A stretch of DNA of 64,000 nt. Source: a virus. This document shows positions 43,801-53,370 of this stretch, piece after piece. Position numbers and translations under genes: made by a program. The first letter of the stretch is position 1, and the number at the start of each line of letters is the position of its first letter. The stretch is taken from positions 49,099 to 113,098 of IMG/VR virus record IMGVR_UViG_3300035670_000062; one strand, written 5' to 3'. The notes under the pieces were generated by a model. It saw only the letters and a program-made list of their open reading frames with translations, was not told where the DNA came from and ran no database searches.

Positions 43801-44487
43801 ATGAAAAAATCAGAATTCAAAAAACAAATAAAAGAGGAAATAATTTCCATATTAAAAGAACAAACAGTGGTCGATAAAACTACAAAACCAGAATCTCTAA
43901 AAGGTAAAGATCCTCAAACAGTAAAAACTGCAATTGAAACTGCTAAAAAAACAAATAAACCTGTTACTATAGCTGAAGAAGATGGTAATGAATTAGAAGT
44001 GGGAGATATAGTAACAATTCCTATGAGTTTAACTATTGATCCATACAATAAAAGAGGTGAAGAAGGTAAAATACTTATAAGGAGTTCAGATGGAATGGTA
44101 GTTGTAATTGAATTTAATGATGGTTCTTTAGGATTATATGATCCCGATATATTTATGGATTCTTTAGATGAAGGTAGAGGAAGACCTAAAAAATCTGAAT
44201 CTAAAAAAGAAGATGATGAAGATGAAGAAGATGTAAAGGATGATTGGGAAAAACCTGAAGCTGATGAAGATGGTGATAAAGATAAAGAACCATCAAAAGC
44301 TGAATTAGCTAAAATGAAAAAAGATTCTGTAGCTACTATATCAAATAAATTACAAAAAATTGTAAAACAAATGAAAGATAAAGTAGAAGAATATAAAACA
44401 GCAGAAGGAGATAAAAAAGAAGCTATTAAAGATGAATTAAAAGAGTTAACTAAAGAAAAGAAAAAACTTGAAAATCAATTATCATAG
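43801..44487 (+). CDS. Tagged, highly charged protein
   Basis: The protein has 228 aa. The tag MKKSEFKKQIKEEIISILKE ends in ILKE followed by Gln. The middle is a small beta module (EVGDIVTIPMSLTIDPYNKR; GMVVVIEFNDGSLGLYDPDI) of KOW/SH3-like layout. The C-terminal half is acidic/lysine-rich and helical (coiled coil KDELKELTKEKKKLENQLS). It overlaps the next gene by 20 bases. A cargo or head-core role is likely from the tag and the proximity to the head module. Confidence 0.65.
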   Translation: MKKSEFKKQIKEEIISILKEQTVVDKTTKPESLKGKDPQTVKTAIETAKKTNKPVTIAEEDGNELEVGDIVTIPMSLTIDPYNKRGEEGKILIRSSDGMVVVIEFNDGSLGLYDPDIFMDSLDEGRGRPKKSESKKEDDEDEEDVKDDWEKPEADEDGDKDKEPSKAELAKMKKDSVATISNKLQKIVKQMKDKVEEYKTAEGDKKEAIKDELKELTKEKKKLENQLS

Positions 44488-45049
44488 TATCTATATAATA
44501 ATAATATTAATTTTAATTATCGTAATAATGTTAATGAGGGGATGTAATTCAAATACATCCCCAACTTACATTGAGGGTAAATCAACAACAGTAACTACTT
44601 ACGATACAATTCATGATAGTATACCTGTATATACTCCTAAATATTATTCTAAAACAGAATATATTTATGATACCATCTTAAAGACAAAATTAGACACAAT
44701 ATATATAATTCATGACTATTTTACTAAATATTACTACTCAGATACAATAAATAGAGATTCAATTACTGTAATAATCAATGATACTATTTTTAGAAATAAA
44801 ATTTCATCAAGAAATATAAATTATAAATTTATAATTCCTACACATACAATAACTAAAGAAATAATAGTTACTAAAACTGAATTATATATAGGTGGAGGTT
44901 TATATCTTGAAAAAGATAATTTACGTTCAATAGGCCCTGAATTTTTATTAAAAACTAAAAATAATACTATTTATGGAGTAGGAGCAGGAGTAAATCAAAC
45001 ATTAAATCCTATAATAGGAATAAAGTTATATAAAAAAATAGGTAAATAA
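44468..45049 (+). CDS. Membrane-anchored protein upstream of terminase
   Basis: The protein has 193 aa from the TTG at 44468. This start gives a full N-terminal membrane helix (IYIIIILILIIVIMLMRGC) with basic flank; the ATG at 44528 would remove it. A Cys directly after the helix could be lipidated, though the lipobox is imperfect. Thr/Tyr/Asp-rich repeats follow (TTVTTYDTIHDSIPVYTP; YDTILKTKLDTIYIIHDY). The end has GGGLYLEKDNLRSIGPEFLL. Similar proteins are, to my knowledge, frequent in Bacteroidota phages. An envelope or lysis (i-spanin-like) role is possible. Confidence 0.6.
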   Translation: MKINYHSIYIIIILILIIVIMLMRGCNSNTSPTYIEGKSTTVTTYDTIHDSIPVYTPKYYSKTEYIYDTILKTKLDTIYIIHDYFTKYYYSDTINRDSITVIINDTIFRNKISSRNINYKFIIPTHTITKEIIVTKTELYIGGGLYLEKDNLRSIGPEFLLKTKNNTIYGVGAGVNQTLNPIIGIKLYKKIGK

Positions 45050-45064
45050 TTACCAAAATAAATT

Positions 45065-46660
45065 ATGGGTAATAGTAGTGAAATCCAAGACATAATAAGA
45101 CAAGAATATATTCTCTGTGTTAAAGATCCAGGTCATTTTATGAAGAAATACTGTAATATTCAACACCCACAAAGAGGAAGAATACCTTTTCATTTATATC
45201 CATTTCAAGATAAAGTATTACAATTATGGAAAGATAATCCATATTCAGTTATTTTAAAATCAAGACAATTAGGTATATCAACCTTAGCAGCGGGTTATGC
45301 CTTATGGTTAATGTTATTTCATAAAGATAAAAACATACTATGTCTCGCTACGACTCAAGAGACTGCCAAAAACATGGTAACTAAAGTAATGTTTATGTAT
45401 GATAACTTACCTTCATGGTTAAGAGAAAAAGATAAACCACTTGAACAAAATAAATTAACCTTAAAACTTAATAATGGTTCTCAAATAAAAGCTAAATCAT
45501 CAAACGCTGATGCTGCTCGTTCAGAAGCCGTATCTTTACTAATAATAGATGAAGCTGCGTTTATTGAAAATATTGCAGAAACTTGGGCTTCTGCACAACA
45601 AACCTTAGCAACAGGAGGTGGAGCTATTGTTTTATCAACTCCATATGGTACTGGAAATTGGTTTCATCAAACATGGGTTAGAGCTGAAGAAAAATTAAAT
45701 GATTTTCTTCCAATTAAACTTCCATGGTTTGTCCATCCTGAAAGAGATGAAACTTGGAGAAAAAAACAAGATGAATTATTAGGTGATCCTAGGTTAGCGG
45801 CACAAGAATGTGATGCAGTTTTCTCTACATCAGGTGATACAGTATTTTACAATGAATTTATTGAATTTTTTGAAAATAATCATATATTGGAACCAATGGA
45901 AAAAAGGGGAATTGACCATAACTTATGGATATGGGAACCATGTGATTATTCAAAAAGTTATATGGTTGTAGCGGATGTAGCTAGGGGAGATTCAAAAGAT
46001 TATTCTGCATTTCATATAATAGATATTGAAAATAACTCACAAGTGGGTGAGTATAAAGGACAAATAAGTACTAGAGATTTTGGTTATTTATTAGTAGGAA
46101 TAGCAACAGAATATAATAATGCTTTATTAGTTGTTGAAAATGCAAATATAGGATGGGCCACAATTCAAACTATACAAGAAAGAGCATATTCTAACTTATA
46201 TTATTCACCTAAAAGTGGAGACAACACTTATGATTCGTATTTTGACCAATATTCAGATACATCAAGAATGACACCTGGTTTTACTATGAATTCAAGAAAT
46301 AGACCTATGGTGATAGGTAAATTTTTAGAAGCAGTAGGAGATCGAAGTGTAATAATAAGATCAAAAAGACTTATTGAAGAAATGAAAGTATTTGTTTGGA
46401 AAAATGGTAGAGCTGAAGCTCAACCTGGATATAATGATGACTTAGTAATAAGTTTTGGTATTGGATTATTTGTAAGAGACTCAGCACTTCGATTTGGGCA
46501 ACAAAACGTTGATATATCAAGAAACTTACTAAATAGTATAACAGTAACAAAAACACCATATAATGGAGCTTATAACCACAATCAAAACAATGACCCATGG
46601 AAAATAAAAAACCCATACTCAAATGATGATAGTGATAATAATTTAAGATGGCTTCTATAA
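45065..46660 (+). CDS. terL: Terminase large subunit
   Basis: The protein has 531 aa, against 610 for T4 gp17. The Walker A-like motif SRQLGIST covers residues 66-73. CLATTQETAKNMVTKVMFMY follows. Walker B is LLIIDEAAF with Asp162 and catalytic Glu163, and ALSTPYGT-like motif III appears as VLSTPYGTGNW. The nuclease domain starts with VVADVARGDSKDYSAFHIID (Asp304), and NDDLVISFGIGLFVRD carries the later acidic residue. It packages DNA into the prohead. No small terminase is recognised next to it. Confidence 0.95.
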   Translation: MGNSSEIQDIIRQEYILCVKDPGHFMKKYCNIQHPQRGRIPFHLYPFQDKVLQLWKDNPYSVILKSRQLGISTLAAGYALWLMLFHKDKNILCLATTQETAKNMVTKVMFMYDNLPSWLREKDKPLEQNKLTLKLNNGSQIKAKSSNADAARSEAVSLLIIDEAAFIENIAETWASAQQTLATGGGAIVLSTPYGTGNWFHQTWVRAEEKLNDFLPIKLPWFVHPERDETWRKKQDELLGDPRLAAQECDAVFSTSGDTVFYNEFIEFFENNHILEPMEKRGIDHNLWIWEPCDYSKSYMVVADVARGDSKDYSAFHIIDIENNSQVGEYKGQISTRDFGYLLVGIATEYNNALLVVENANIGWATIQTIQERAYSNLYYSPKSGDNTYDSYFDQYSDTSRMTPGFTMNSRNRPMVIGKFLEAVGDRSVIIRSKRLIEEMKVFVWKNGRAEAQPGYNDDLVISFGIGLFVRDSALRFGQQNVDISRNLLNSITVTKTPYNGAYNHNQNNDPWKIKNPYSNDDSDNNLRWLL

Positions 46661-46681
46661 AATAATAAAAAAATACATAAA

Positions 46682-48553
46682 ATGGCAGACACACAATTAT
46701 TCCCAAGATTGAAAAGATTATTTTCAACAGATGTAATAATAAGAAACATAGGAGGAAACCAACTCCAAATAATGGATATAAATCAGATACAACAAGCTGG
46801 TAATTTACAAACAAATTCCTTAGTAGATAGGTTTAGTAGAATTTATACTACATCACCTACATCACCTAACTCATATTCTTCAAGATTAAATTATTCAACA
46901 TTGAGACCTAGTCTTTATAATGAGTATGATAATATGGATACTGATGCTATTGTATCTTCGGTATTAGATATAATAGCAGATGAATGTACTCTAAAGAATG
47001 ATATGAATGAAGTTATTCAAATTAAAAGTAGTGATGAAAATATTCAACAAATATTATATAATTTATTTTATGATGTTATGAATATTGAATTTTCATTAGG
47101 GTTATGGATAAGAAATATGTGTAAATATGGTGATTTTTTCTTAAAATTAGAAATTGCCGAAAAATTTGGAGTATATAATGTAATACCATATAGCGCATAT
47201 CAAATAGAAAGATTAGAAGGTCAAGATAAACAAAATCCCCATGCTATTAGTTTTAAAGTAATTGAAGAATATTCAACTTATGGAACTCATGGAATATTTA
47301 ATAATTCAAAAGAAACTATCACATTCGATAATTATGAAATGGCTCATTTTAGATTATTGACAGATACTAATTTTTTACCATATGGAAGAAGTTATATTGA
47401 AAACGCTAGAAAATTATATAAACAATATACTCTAATGGAAGATGCAGCTCTTATACATAGAATAGTAAGAGCACCAGAAAAAAGAATATTTTACATAAAT
47501 GTAGGTAACATCCCACCAGCTGAAGTAGAAAATTTCATGCAGAAAACAATTTCTAAAATGAAAAGAACACCTCACGTTGACCCACAAACAGGTGATTATA
47601 ATTTAAAATATAACATGCAAAATATGTTAGAAGATTTTTATGTTCCTGTTAGAGGTAATGATTCATCTACAAAAATTGAAGCATCACCTGCTCTTAATTA
47701 TGATGGGATGGCTGATATTGAATATTTAAGAAATAAATTATTTGCTGCTTTAAAAGTCCCCAAAGCTTTTATGGGATATGGAGAAGACACAAGTGGAAAG
47801 GCAACTTTGGCTGCCCAAGATATTAGATTTGCACGTACTATAGAAAGAATACAAAGAATAGTATTATCTGAATTAAATAAAATAGCATTAATACATTTAT
47901 ATACTCAAGGATATAGAGATGGAAATTTAACAAACTTTGAATTATCATTAACAACTCCATCTATTATTTATGACCAAGAAAGAGTAGCTTTGTTAAAAGA
48001 AAAAGTAGATTTAGCTGGACAAATGATGGAATTAAATTTGTTCCCATCTGATTTCATATATGATAATTTATTTAAACTTAGTGAAGATAAATACGATGAA
48101 TATAGAGACTTAATTAGAGAAGATGCAAAACGTAAATTTAGACTGACCCAAATAGAACAGGAAGGAAATGACCCATTAGAATCAGGTCAATCATATGGTA
48201 CCCCTCATGACTTAGCTTCATTATATGGGACTGGAAGAATAACTAAACCAGGAGAAATTCCAAATGGATATGATGAAAATAAAGAATTAGGAAGACCTAA
48301 AACTAATATGACTGATAGAAATACTCAAAAAGATAATTTTGGTAAAGATAGATTAGGAGCTAAAGCACAAAAAGAAAAAGAACCTCAATCCCAAAAACAA
48401 AAATTCAAAGGTAATTCCCCCCTAGCATTAGAAATGAAAAACATAATTAAAAAATTACCTCAAGCACCAAAATCAGAAAAAAACATTATATTAGAATCAC
48501 TTTCTAATAAAATCAATTTCCTAGATGAATCAAATTTAGAACTAGAAGACTAA
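46682..48553 (+). CDS. gp20: Portal protein gp20-like
   Basis: The protein has 623 aa. AIVSSVLDIIADECTLKND, GLWIRNMCKYGDFFLKLEI, IPYSAYQIERLEG, RIVRAPEKRIFYINVGNIPP and LEDFYVPVRG give the typical T4 gp20 portal pattern (clip, stem and wing). The C-terminal 100 residues are polar and variable. The 12-mer portal forms the DNA channel at one vertex and starts prohead assembly. It follows terminase by 21 bases, in T4 order. Confidence 0.95.
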   Translation: MADTQLFPRLKRLFSTDVIIRNIGGNQLQIMDINQIQQAGNLQTNSLVDRFSRIYTTSPTSPNSYSSRLNYSTLRPSLYNEYDNMDTDAIVSSVLDIIADECTLKNDMNEVIQIKSSDENIQQILYNLFYDVMNIEFSLGLWIRNMCKYGDFFLKLEIAEKFGVYNVIPYSAYQIERLEGQDKQNPHAISFKVIEEYSTYGTHGIFNNSKETITFDNYEMAHFRLLTDTNFLPYGRSYIENARKLYKQYTLMEDAALIHRIVRAPEKRIFYINVGNIPPAEVENFMQKTISKMKRTPHVDPQTGDYNLKYNMQNMLEDFYVPVRGNDSSTKIEASPALNYDGMADIEYLRNKLFAALKVPKAFMGYGEDTSGKATLAAQDIRFARTIERIQRIVLSELNKIALIHLYTQGYRDGNLTNFELSLTTPSIIYDQERVALLKEKVDLAGQMMELNLFPSDFIYDNLFKLSEDKYDEYRDLIREDAKRKFRLTQIEQEGNDPLESGQSYGTPHDLASLYGTGRITKPGEIPNGYDENKELGRPKTNMTDRNTQKDNFGKDRLGAKAQKEKEPQSQKQKFKGNSPLALEMKNIIKKLPQAPKSEKNIILESLSNKINFLDESNLELED

Positions 48554-48559
48554 TCCACA

Positions 48560-48567
48560 TATTTATA
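48560..48567 (+). promoter_or_regulatory. Late promoter box TATTTATA
   Basis: TATTTATAACAAAA between portal and core-position genes; ATG at 48586. Confidence 0.6.
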
Positions 48568-48585
48568 ACAAAACAATTCCCTTAA

Positions 48586-49440
48586 ATGAATAAAATTAAA
48601 CATTCCAAGCTCAAAAACTCAGGAATTCTGTTTGAATTATTAGTTAGGACTATTACATCTGATACCTTAAATGGTAAAGAATCACCAGCTAAAGATATAC
48701 TTAAAGAATATTTTGTAAAAACAGAATTAGGTAAGGAATATAAATTATATGATTATTTAATTAAAAAAAATAACCTAACAGAATCTAAAGCTAATATGGT
48801 TATCAATACTGTATTAGAAAGTTATAATAAATTAAATAAAAAATCGATAAGTAGACAAAAATATAATTTAATAAAAGAAATTAAAAAACATTATGATTTA
48901 GATGAATTTTTTAAACATAAATTAAATGATTATAAAGTTCAAGCAGCCATATATACATTACTGGAATTAAAATCAAACTCAGTAGATAATATTGAACAAG
49001 AAATTACAAATAAATACACAATATTAGAACATTTATCATCAAGTAAATTAACTGATAAAAAAAATAATATTTTAATTAATGAATTTTCTCAATATGATAA
49101 AGATTTAAGAATATTGACATATAAAATATTACTTGAAAAATTCAATGAGAAATATGATGGTTTATCTTCACCACAGAAAAATATACTTAAAGAATTGATT
49201 ATGTCATTAGATAATACACCTAAATTAAAGGAGTTTTATAATAATGAAATAAAATCAATCAAAACTACACTCTTATCATTAAATGAAAATATGAAAGATA
49301 AAGTAGTCAAAATAAAAATTGATGAAATATTAAATATATTACAACCAAAAGATAAATTATGTAAGGTAAAAGATGATGACCTTATAAATTTATTACAATA
49401 TCATGATTTAATTAATGAATTATCTCAAGTAAATGTATAA
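48586..49440 (+). CDS. Conserved protein in the prohead-core gene position
   Basis: The protein has 284 aa, nearly all helix, beginning KHSKLKNSGILFELLVRTIT, then SDTLNGKESPAKDILKEYF. I associate this opening with conserved proteins next to the portal gene in T4-like phages. It lies between portal and protease, where T4 has the core proteins gp67 and gp68. LSLNENM at about 227-233 is a candidate gp21 cleavage step. A TATTTATA box precedes it at 48560-48567, and it overlaps the next gene. Confidence 0.65.
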   Translation: MNKIKHSKLKNSGILFELLVRTITSDTLNGKESPAKDILKEYFVKTELGKEYKLYDYLIKKNNLTESKANMVINTVLESYNKLNKKSISRQKYNLIKEIKKHYDLDEFFKHKLNDYKVQAAIYTLLELKSNSVDNIEQEITNKYTILEHLSSSKLTDKKNNILINEFSQYDKDLRILTYKILLEKFNEKYDGLSSPQKNILKELIMSLDNTPKLKEFYNNEIKSIKTTLLSLNENMKDKVVKIKIDEILNILQPKDKLCKVKDDDLINLLQYHDLINELSQVNV

Positions 49441-50032
49441 ATATAAATTAAAAGAAGTTGAATTAGGTGATACAAAAATCATCAAAGGTAAAAAACATAC
49501 TGTGTCTGACATAGACCCAGAAACTAATTCTATATCGTGGGATATTTCAACCACTCCAAATTTCGAAAGTTCTTTTAAAATGTTTTCTCAATTAAAAAAA
49601 GCACTAAAAACCTTAAGTTCAAAGAAAGATTCAAAACTTGATCTAATTTCAACTGAAGTAGATTCATTATTTAATGAATTTAGAACTCATCTAAGAAAGA
49701 AATACCCAGATGAATATAAATTATTCAAATCAATAAATGAAGATTCTATTGCTTACAGTTCCCCCAAAGTATTCAAACCTAACCCTAACTTCAAATATAA
49801 ACTAAAAGAAGGAACAGACGCATATACAGACTTCCAGAAAAAACAAATTAATATATTTGATGAATTAGAAGAAAAATTAAATTCATTATATCCCCTAATA
49901 TCAAACGCTCAAAATTTTACAACAAAATATTATAATGAAAATCCAGGATCATTTAAAATATTATATAGTACAGAAATAATAAATAAATTTTTAGATGATA
50001 TTAAAAAAATACTAGAATCAACACCCAACTAA
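49433..50032 (+). CDS. Head-module protein of unknown function
   Basis: The protein has 199 aa. It starts MYKYKLKEVELGDTKIIKGK with a beta-rich segment (TVSDIDPETNSISWDI), followed by charged helices and SINEDSI, then FKYKLKEG, and helices at the end. The repeat of YKLKE at residues 3-8 and 121-126 suggests two related pieces. It overlaps the upstream gene by 8 bases. A core or scaffold accessory role is inferred from position. Confidence 0.6.
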   Translation: MYKYKLKEVELGDTKIIKGKKHTVSDIDPETNSISWDISTTPNFESSFKMFSQLKKALKTLSSKKDSKLDLISTEVDSLFNEFRTHLRKKYPDEYKLFKSINEDSIAYSSPKVFKPNPNFKYKLKEGTDAYTDFQKKQINIFDELEEKLNSLYPLISNAQNFTTKYYNENPGSFKILYSTEIINKFLDDIKKILESTPN

Positions 50033-50059
50033 ATTAAAAAACAATCTCATAAAACATAT

Positions 50060-52558
50060 ATGAAAAATACACTTACAGAACAATACAGACTTATTAAAAT
50101 AGGTAAAGGAAATAAAGAAACTTTTTTAAAGGAAGCTAAATCATTATTCCCTAACTTACTTACAAATAGTTCAACATATAATGAAACTGAAAAGATTTTA
50201 AAACAAAAGGGAGTAATATCTGAAAATATTCATAGTTTGAATCCTATTGCATTTCCTACTACTAAAAAAGAATCATATGAAATAGCATTTAGTAAATTCT
50301 TAAAAGAAGCTAAAAAGGAAGAACCTAAAACTGAAACTTACGACAATAAGAATACTAAAAATTCTAATAACTTAATATTCGACCAAATAATGAGAGGATG
50401 TTATGTTGAAGCTAAAGTTGAGAAAAATAAAGACAAGACAATAGATGAAATTAAAGACATTGTTGTTAAAAATTTACAAAAAGATCCTATTTATTATACT
50501 AAAAATGGTGCTTTTGGTGAAGAAGGATTAGGATATGAAACTGAAGTTCCTGGTTTAGGTACTCCAAAAGAGGCTAAAGGTAAGTATAAATCAAGTGGAT
50601 ATGGTGATTTAAAAGAAAATACTACAAGATTATTTTATAGGATTCCTAATGAAATAAAAAATTTAGAAAAATATGGAGTAAAAATTACTATAGACCCTAA
50701 AAATACAGTTTCACCAATTCAAAGAATAGGAGTACCTGTAAATTTAGATGATGAAATATATGATAAAATAGAAGATATTCTATATAGATATAATTTAAAA
50801 CCCAAAAAATATTTTATCACACAAAAAGGCGTAAACGAAAACAAAGACACTGAAATTAAAATAGGAGACATTCTTATTAAAAATGGAAAAAAAGGAAAAG
50901 TTATAAAAGTGATGGATGATATGGTTAATGTTGATTTTGGTAACGGGGATGTTTACGGTATTACTTTAAGTAGAATTAAAGGAAATGAAATAGTAAACGA
51001 AAACAAAGATGCTGAAGTTTATGCTAAGAAAAAAGGTTTTACCACAAAAAAAGGATTAAATGAAAATAATAATTTAAAAGAAGGTAATGATTTTGGTGGA
51101 GCTGGTTTAATAGTTGTGGGTCGTACTCCAATAGATAATGATTTAATAGACCAAGCTGTAGAAGAAAGTGGTTTTTACGGAATATTTAATGCTAGAGAAA
51201 ATTATTGGTTTTTTCCTGAAGGTGAAGAAACAATAGATAGGCTAGAAAATGAATTAGAAACTATTTTTATTAAAAAAGGAATTAATGCTAGATTTGAAGG
51301 TCAATTTAATGAAAATAAAACAAACAATCAACCTAAATTCAAAAAAGGTGACAAAGTAACTTACCTAGGCCATCCAGGTGAAATTACTGCTGTTAATAAA
51401 GAAATGACTGGTGCTATTACATATAATGTTGCTTATAATAAAGGAACAGGTAGAACTAAAGCAACAAACATCTATAACAAAGATGGTGAAATTAAACCTT
51501 TAAATGAATCAAATTCAGAATATTTAGATAAATTATATGATATAATTTTAAAATATGTTAAAGATCCTGACGAAGCAGAACAAGAATTAGATGGATATAT
51601 AAGTCAAGGATGGAGTGGATTTTCAAATATGTTAATGTCTAATCTAAATAAAGATATGGATTTTATATCATTAACCCAACAAGGACATGATAAAGACATT
51701 CAAAGAAGAGAATCTGGATTAAATGAATCATATGGTTCAAATGGTGACTTTGATGGTACTGGTTTAATAGTAGTAGGTCGCACCCAAATAGATAATAATG
51801 AAATTGGAGATGTAATTGAAGATTTAGGTTATTATGGAGTATGGAATTCAAGAGAAGGATATTGGTTTATACAAGAAGATAAACCAACTCTTAGTTATTT
51901 AGAAGCTGATTTAGATGAAGAATTTGCTAAACGAGATATTAATGCTAGATTTGAAGCTCAATTTGGAGAGGATGAAATAGATTACGATGATGAAAATTTC
52001 TCAGACCCCCTAATAGATGGTGAAGAAGATTTATTTGAAAGTAAATGGAGAAAAACACAAAAAGAAAAAATAGTTAAAGAAAATATAAATAAAGAAATTA
52101 CCCAAATTAACAAAGATGCGGAATCAGAAGTTTTAGAAAGTAAATTATCTAAAATAAATGATGCTATTGAAAAAAGGGAATCTAAATTATCTAAAATAAA
52201 TGAAGATGAAGATTTAAAAGGATTAACTGACAATAAAAAAATTAAATCTCTACAAAAGGAAATAAAAACTTTAGAAAAACATAAATCTAAAATCGAGAAA
52301 CAATTAAATAAAGGCTCAAAACAAAACAAACCTAAGGAAATCAATGATGAAATCATAGATGAAACTGAGGGATTGAATTTCGAATATAAAGATTATTTTA
52401 ATTTAAACGAATCGATAGAGGAACAATTATCTTCAACACAAGAATCATTATTTACTTTAATCGAGGATTTATATGATGAATTAGGTAGCATGGATGAAGT
52501 AAAAAAATTAGTTAATTCTGCTTTAAACAACGTCGCTTTAAAATTTGGTGATTATTAA
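50060..52558 (+). CDS. Large repetitive head-module polyprotein
   Basis: The protein has 832 aa. About nine NE junctions separate its parts: VISENI, DLKENT, GVNENK, IVNENK, GLNENN, QFNENK, PLNESN, GLNESY and NLNESI. A domain GAGLIVVGRTPID (from about 342) recurs as GTGLIVVGRTQID (from about 560), each ending with INARFE. KOW/SH3-like pieces (GDILIKNGKKGKVIKVMDDM; KGDKVTYLGHPGEITAV) lie between. It sits directly before the prohead protease. The pattern fits a core or cargo polyprotein cut by that protease. Function is otherwise unknown. Confidence 0.7.
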   Translation: MKNTLTEQYRLIKIGKGNKETFLKEAKSLFPNLLTNSSTYNETEKILKQKGVISENIHSLNPIAFPTTKKESYEIAFSKFLKEAKKEEPKTETYDNKNTKNSNNLIFDQIMRGCYVEAKVEKNKDKTIDEIKDIVVKNLQKDPIYYTKNGAFGEEGLGYETEVPGLGTPKEAKGKYKSSGYGDLKENTTRLFYRIPNEIKNLEKYGVKITIDPKNTVSPIQRIGVPVNLDDEIYDKIEDILYRYNLKPKKYFITQKGVNENKDTEIKIGDILIKNGKKGKVIKVMDDMVNVDFGNGDVYGITLSRIKGNEIVNENKDAEVYAKKKGFTTKKGLNENNNLKEGNDFGGAGLIVVGRTPIDNDLIDQAVEESGFYGIFNARENYWFFPEGEETIDRLENELETIFIKKGINARFEGQFNENKTNNQPKFKKGDKVTYLGHPGEITAVNKEMTGAITYNVAYNKGTGRTKATNIYNKDGEIKPLNESNSEYLDKLYDIILKYVKDPDEAEQELDGYISQGWSGFSNMLMSNLNKDMDFISLTQQGHDKDIQRRESGLNESYGSNGDFDGTGLIVVGRTQIDNNEIGDVIEDLGYYGVWNSREGYWFIQEDKPTLSYLEADLDEEFAKRDINARFEAQFGEDEIDYDDENFSDPLIDGEEDLFESKWRKTQKEKIVKENINKEITQINKDAESEVLESKLSKINDAIEKRESKLSKINEDEDLKGLTDNKKIKSLQKEIKTLEKHKSKIEKQLNKGSKQNKPKEINDEIIDETEGLNFEYKDYFNLNESIEEQLSSTQESLFTLIEDLYDELGSMDEVKKLVNSALNNVALKFGDY

Positions 52559-52578
52559 ATTAAAATAAATAAAATAAA

Positions 52579-53211
52579 ATGAATAGAACATTATTAATAG
52601 AAACTAATATATTAGTACCTTCATTATTAAAAGAAGAAAATTCTAATAATAATGGAAATATATTCATTGAAGGTATATTAGCTACCTGTGAAGTTGAAAA
52701 TGGAAATGGTAGATATTACCCTAGAGAATTATGGGAGAGAGAAATTAAAATCTTCGAAAATAAAATAAAAGCAGGTTCAACTGAATGCGCAGGGGAATTA
52801 GATCACCCTCAATCAGAAATAATCAATCTAAATAATGTATCTCATGCTATTAGAAAAGTATGGTGGAATGGAGATAAAATTATGGGATTAATAGAAATAT
52901 TCTCAGATCAGGGTCCTAAAGGAACTACAGCAGGAAGAATAGCAGGAGCATTAATTAGAAATAATCTATCAGTAGGTGTAAGTAGTAGAGGGATGGGTTC
53001 ATTAACTGAAGTAAATGGAGTAATGGAAGTTCAAGATGATTTTTCATTATTATGTTGGGATTTAGTATCAAACCCATCAAACCCAAACTCATGGATGAAG
53101 GAATCAAAAGGTTCATTAAATGAATCTAGATTATCTTCAATAGATAAGTATTCTAAAGTAAATTCTATTATAACAGAAATATTATGTTCTAATGGAATGT
53201 GTAAAATTTAA
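52579..53211 (+). CDS. gp21: Prohead core protein and protease gp21-like
   Basis: The protein has 210 aa, against 212 for T4 gp21. GILATCEVENGNGRYYPREL is the conserved start of the protease fold. The catalytic His is His76 in GELDHPQSE, and the Ser is Ser135 or Ser136 in VGVSSRGMGSL. DLVSNPSNPNSWM closes the fold. SLLKEENS near the N-terminus and GSLNESRLSS near the C-terminus look like self-cleavage steps of the (I/L)xE type. The protease matures scaffold, capsid and internal proteins, and probably the tagged proteins in this window. Confidence 0.93.
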   Translation: MNRTLLIETNILVPSLLKEENSNNNGNIFIEGILATCEVENGNGRYYPRELWEREIKIFENKIKAGSTECAGELDHPQSEIINLNNVSHAIRKVWWNGDKIMGLIEIFSDQGPKGTTAGRIAGALIRNNLSVGVSSRGMGSLTEVNGVMEVQDDFSLLCWDLVSNPSNPNSWMKESKGSLNESRLSSIDKYSKVNSIITEILCSNGMCKI

Positions 53212-53225
53212 AAATATTTTTTTAT

Positions 53226-53248
53226 AAAAAATCGACTTTGATTTTTTT
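53226..53248 (+). terminator. Rho-independent terminator after the protease gene
   Basis: AAAAATC, loop GACTTT, GATTTTT and T-rich end. It splits the protease operon from the highly expressed scaffold and capsid operon. Confidence 0.65.
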
Positions 53249-53370
53249 ATATATATTTATACTCGTAAAATATACCATCACCCTCATTTATATGGTATTA
53301 TAGACAAAAATCAATAATTACGTTTTTCAAAATAAACGTACTTTCCCAACAATTAATTTAGGAATAAAAA
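53249..53370 (+). promoter_or_regulatory. Promoter and long structured leader of the scaffold-capsid operon
   Basis: The 160-base gap between genes holds the terminator, a TATTTATA box (53254-53261) and a leader of about 100 bases, unusually long for this genome. ATACCAT/ATGGTAT (53272-53297) and ACGTTT/AAACGT (53320-53339) can form two hairpins. They could stabilise the mRNA or regulate the most highly expressed genes of the phage. Confidence 0.6.
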
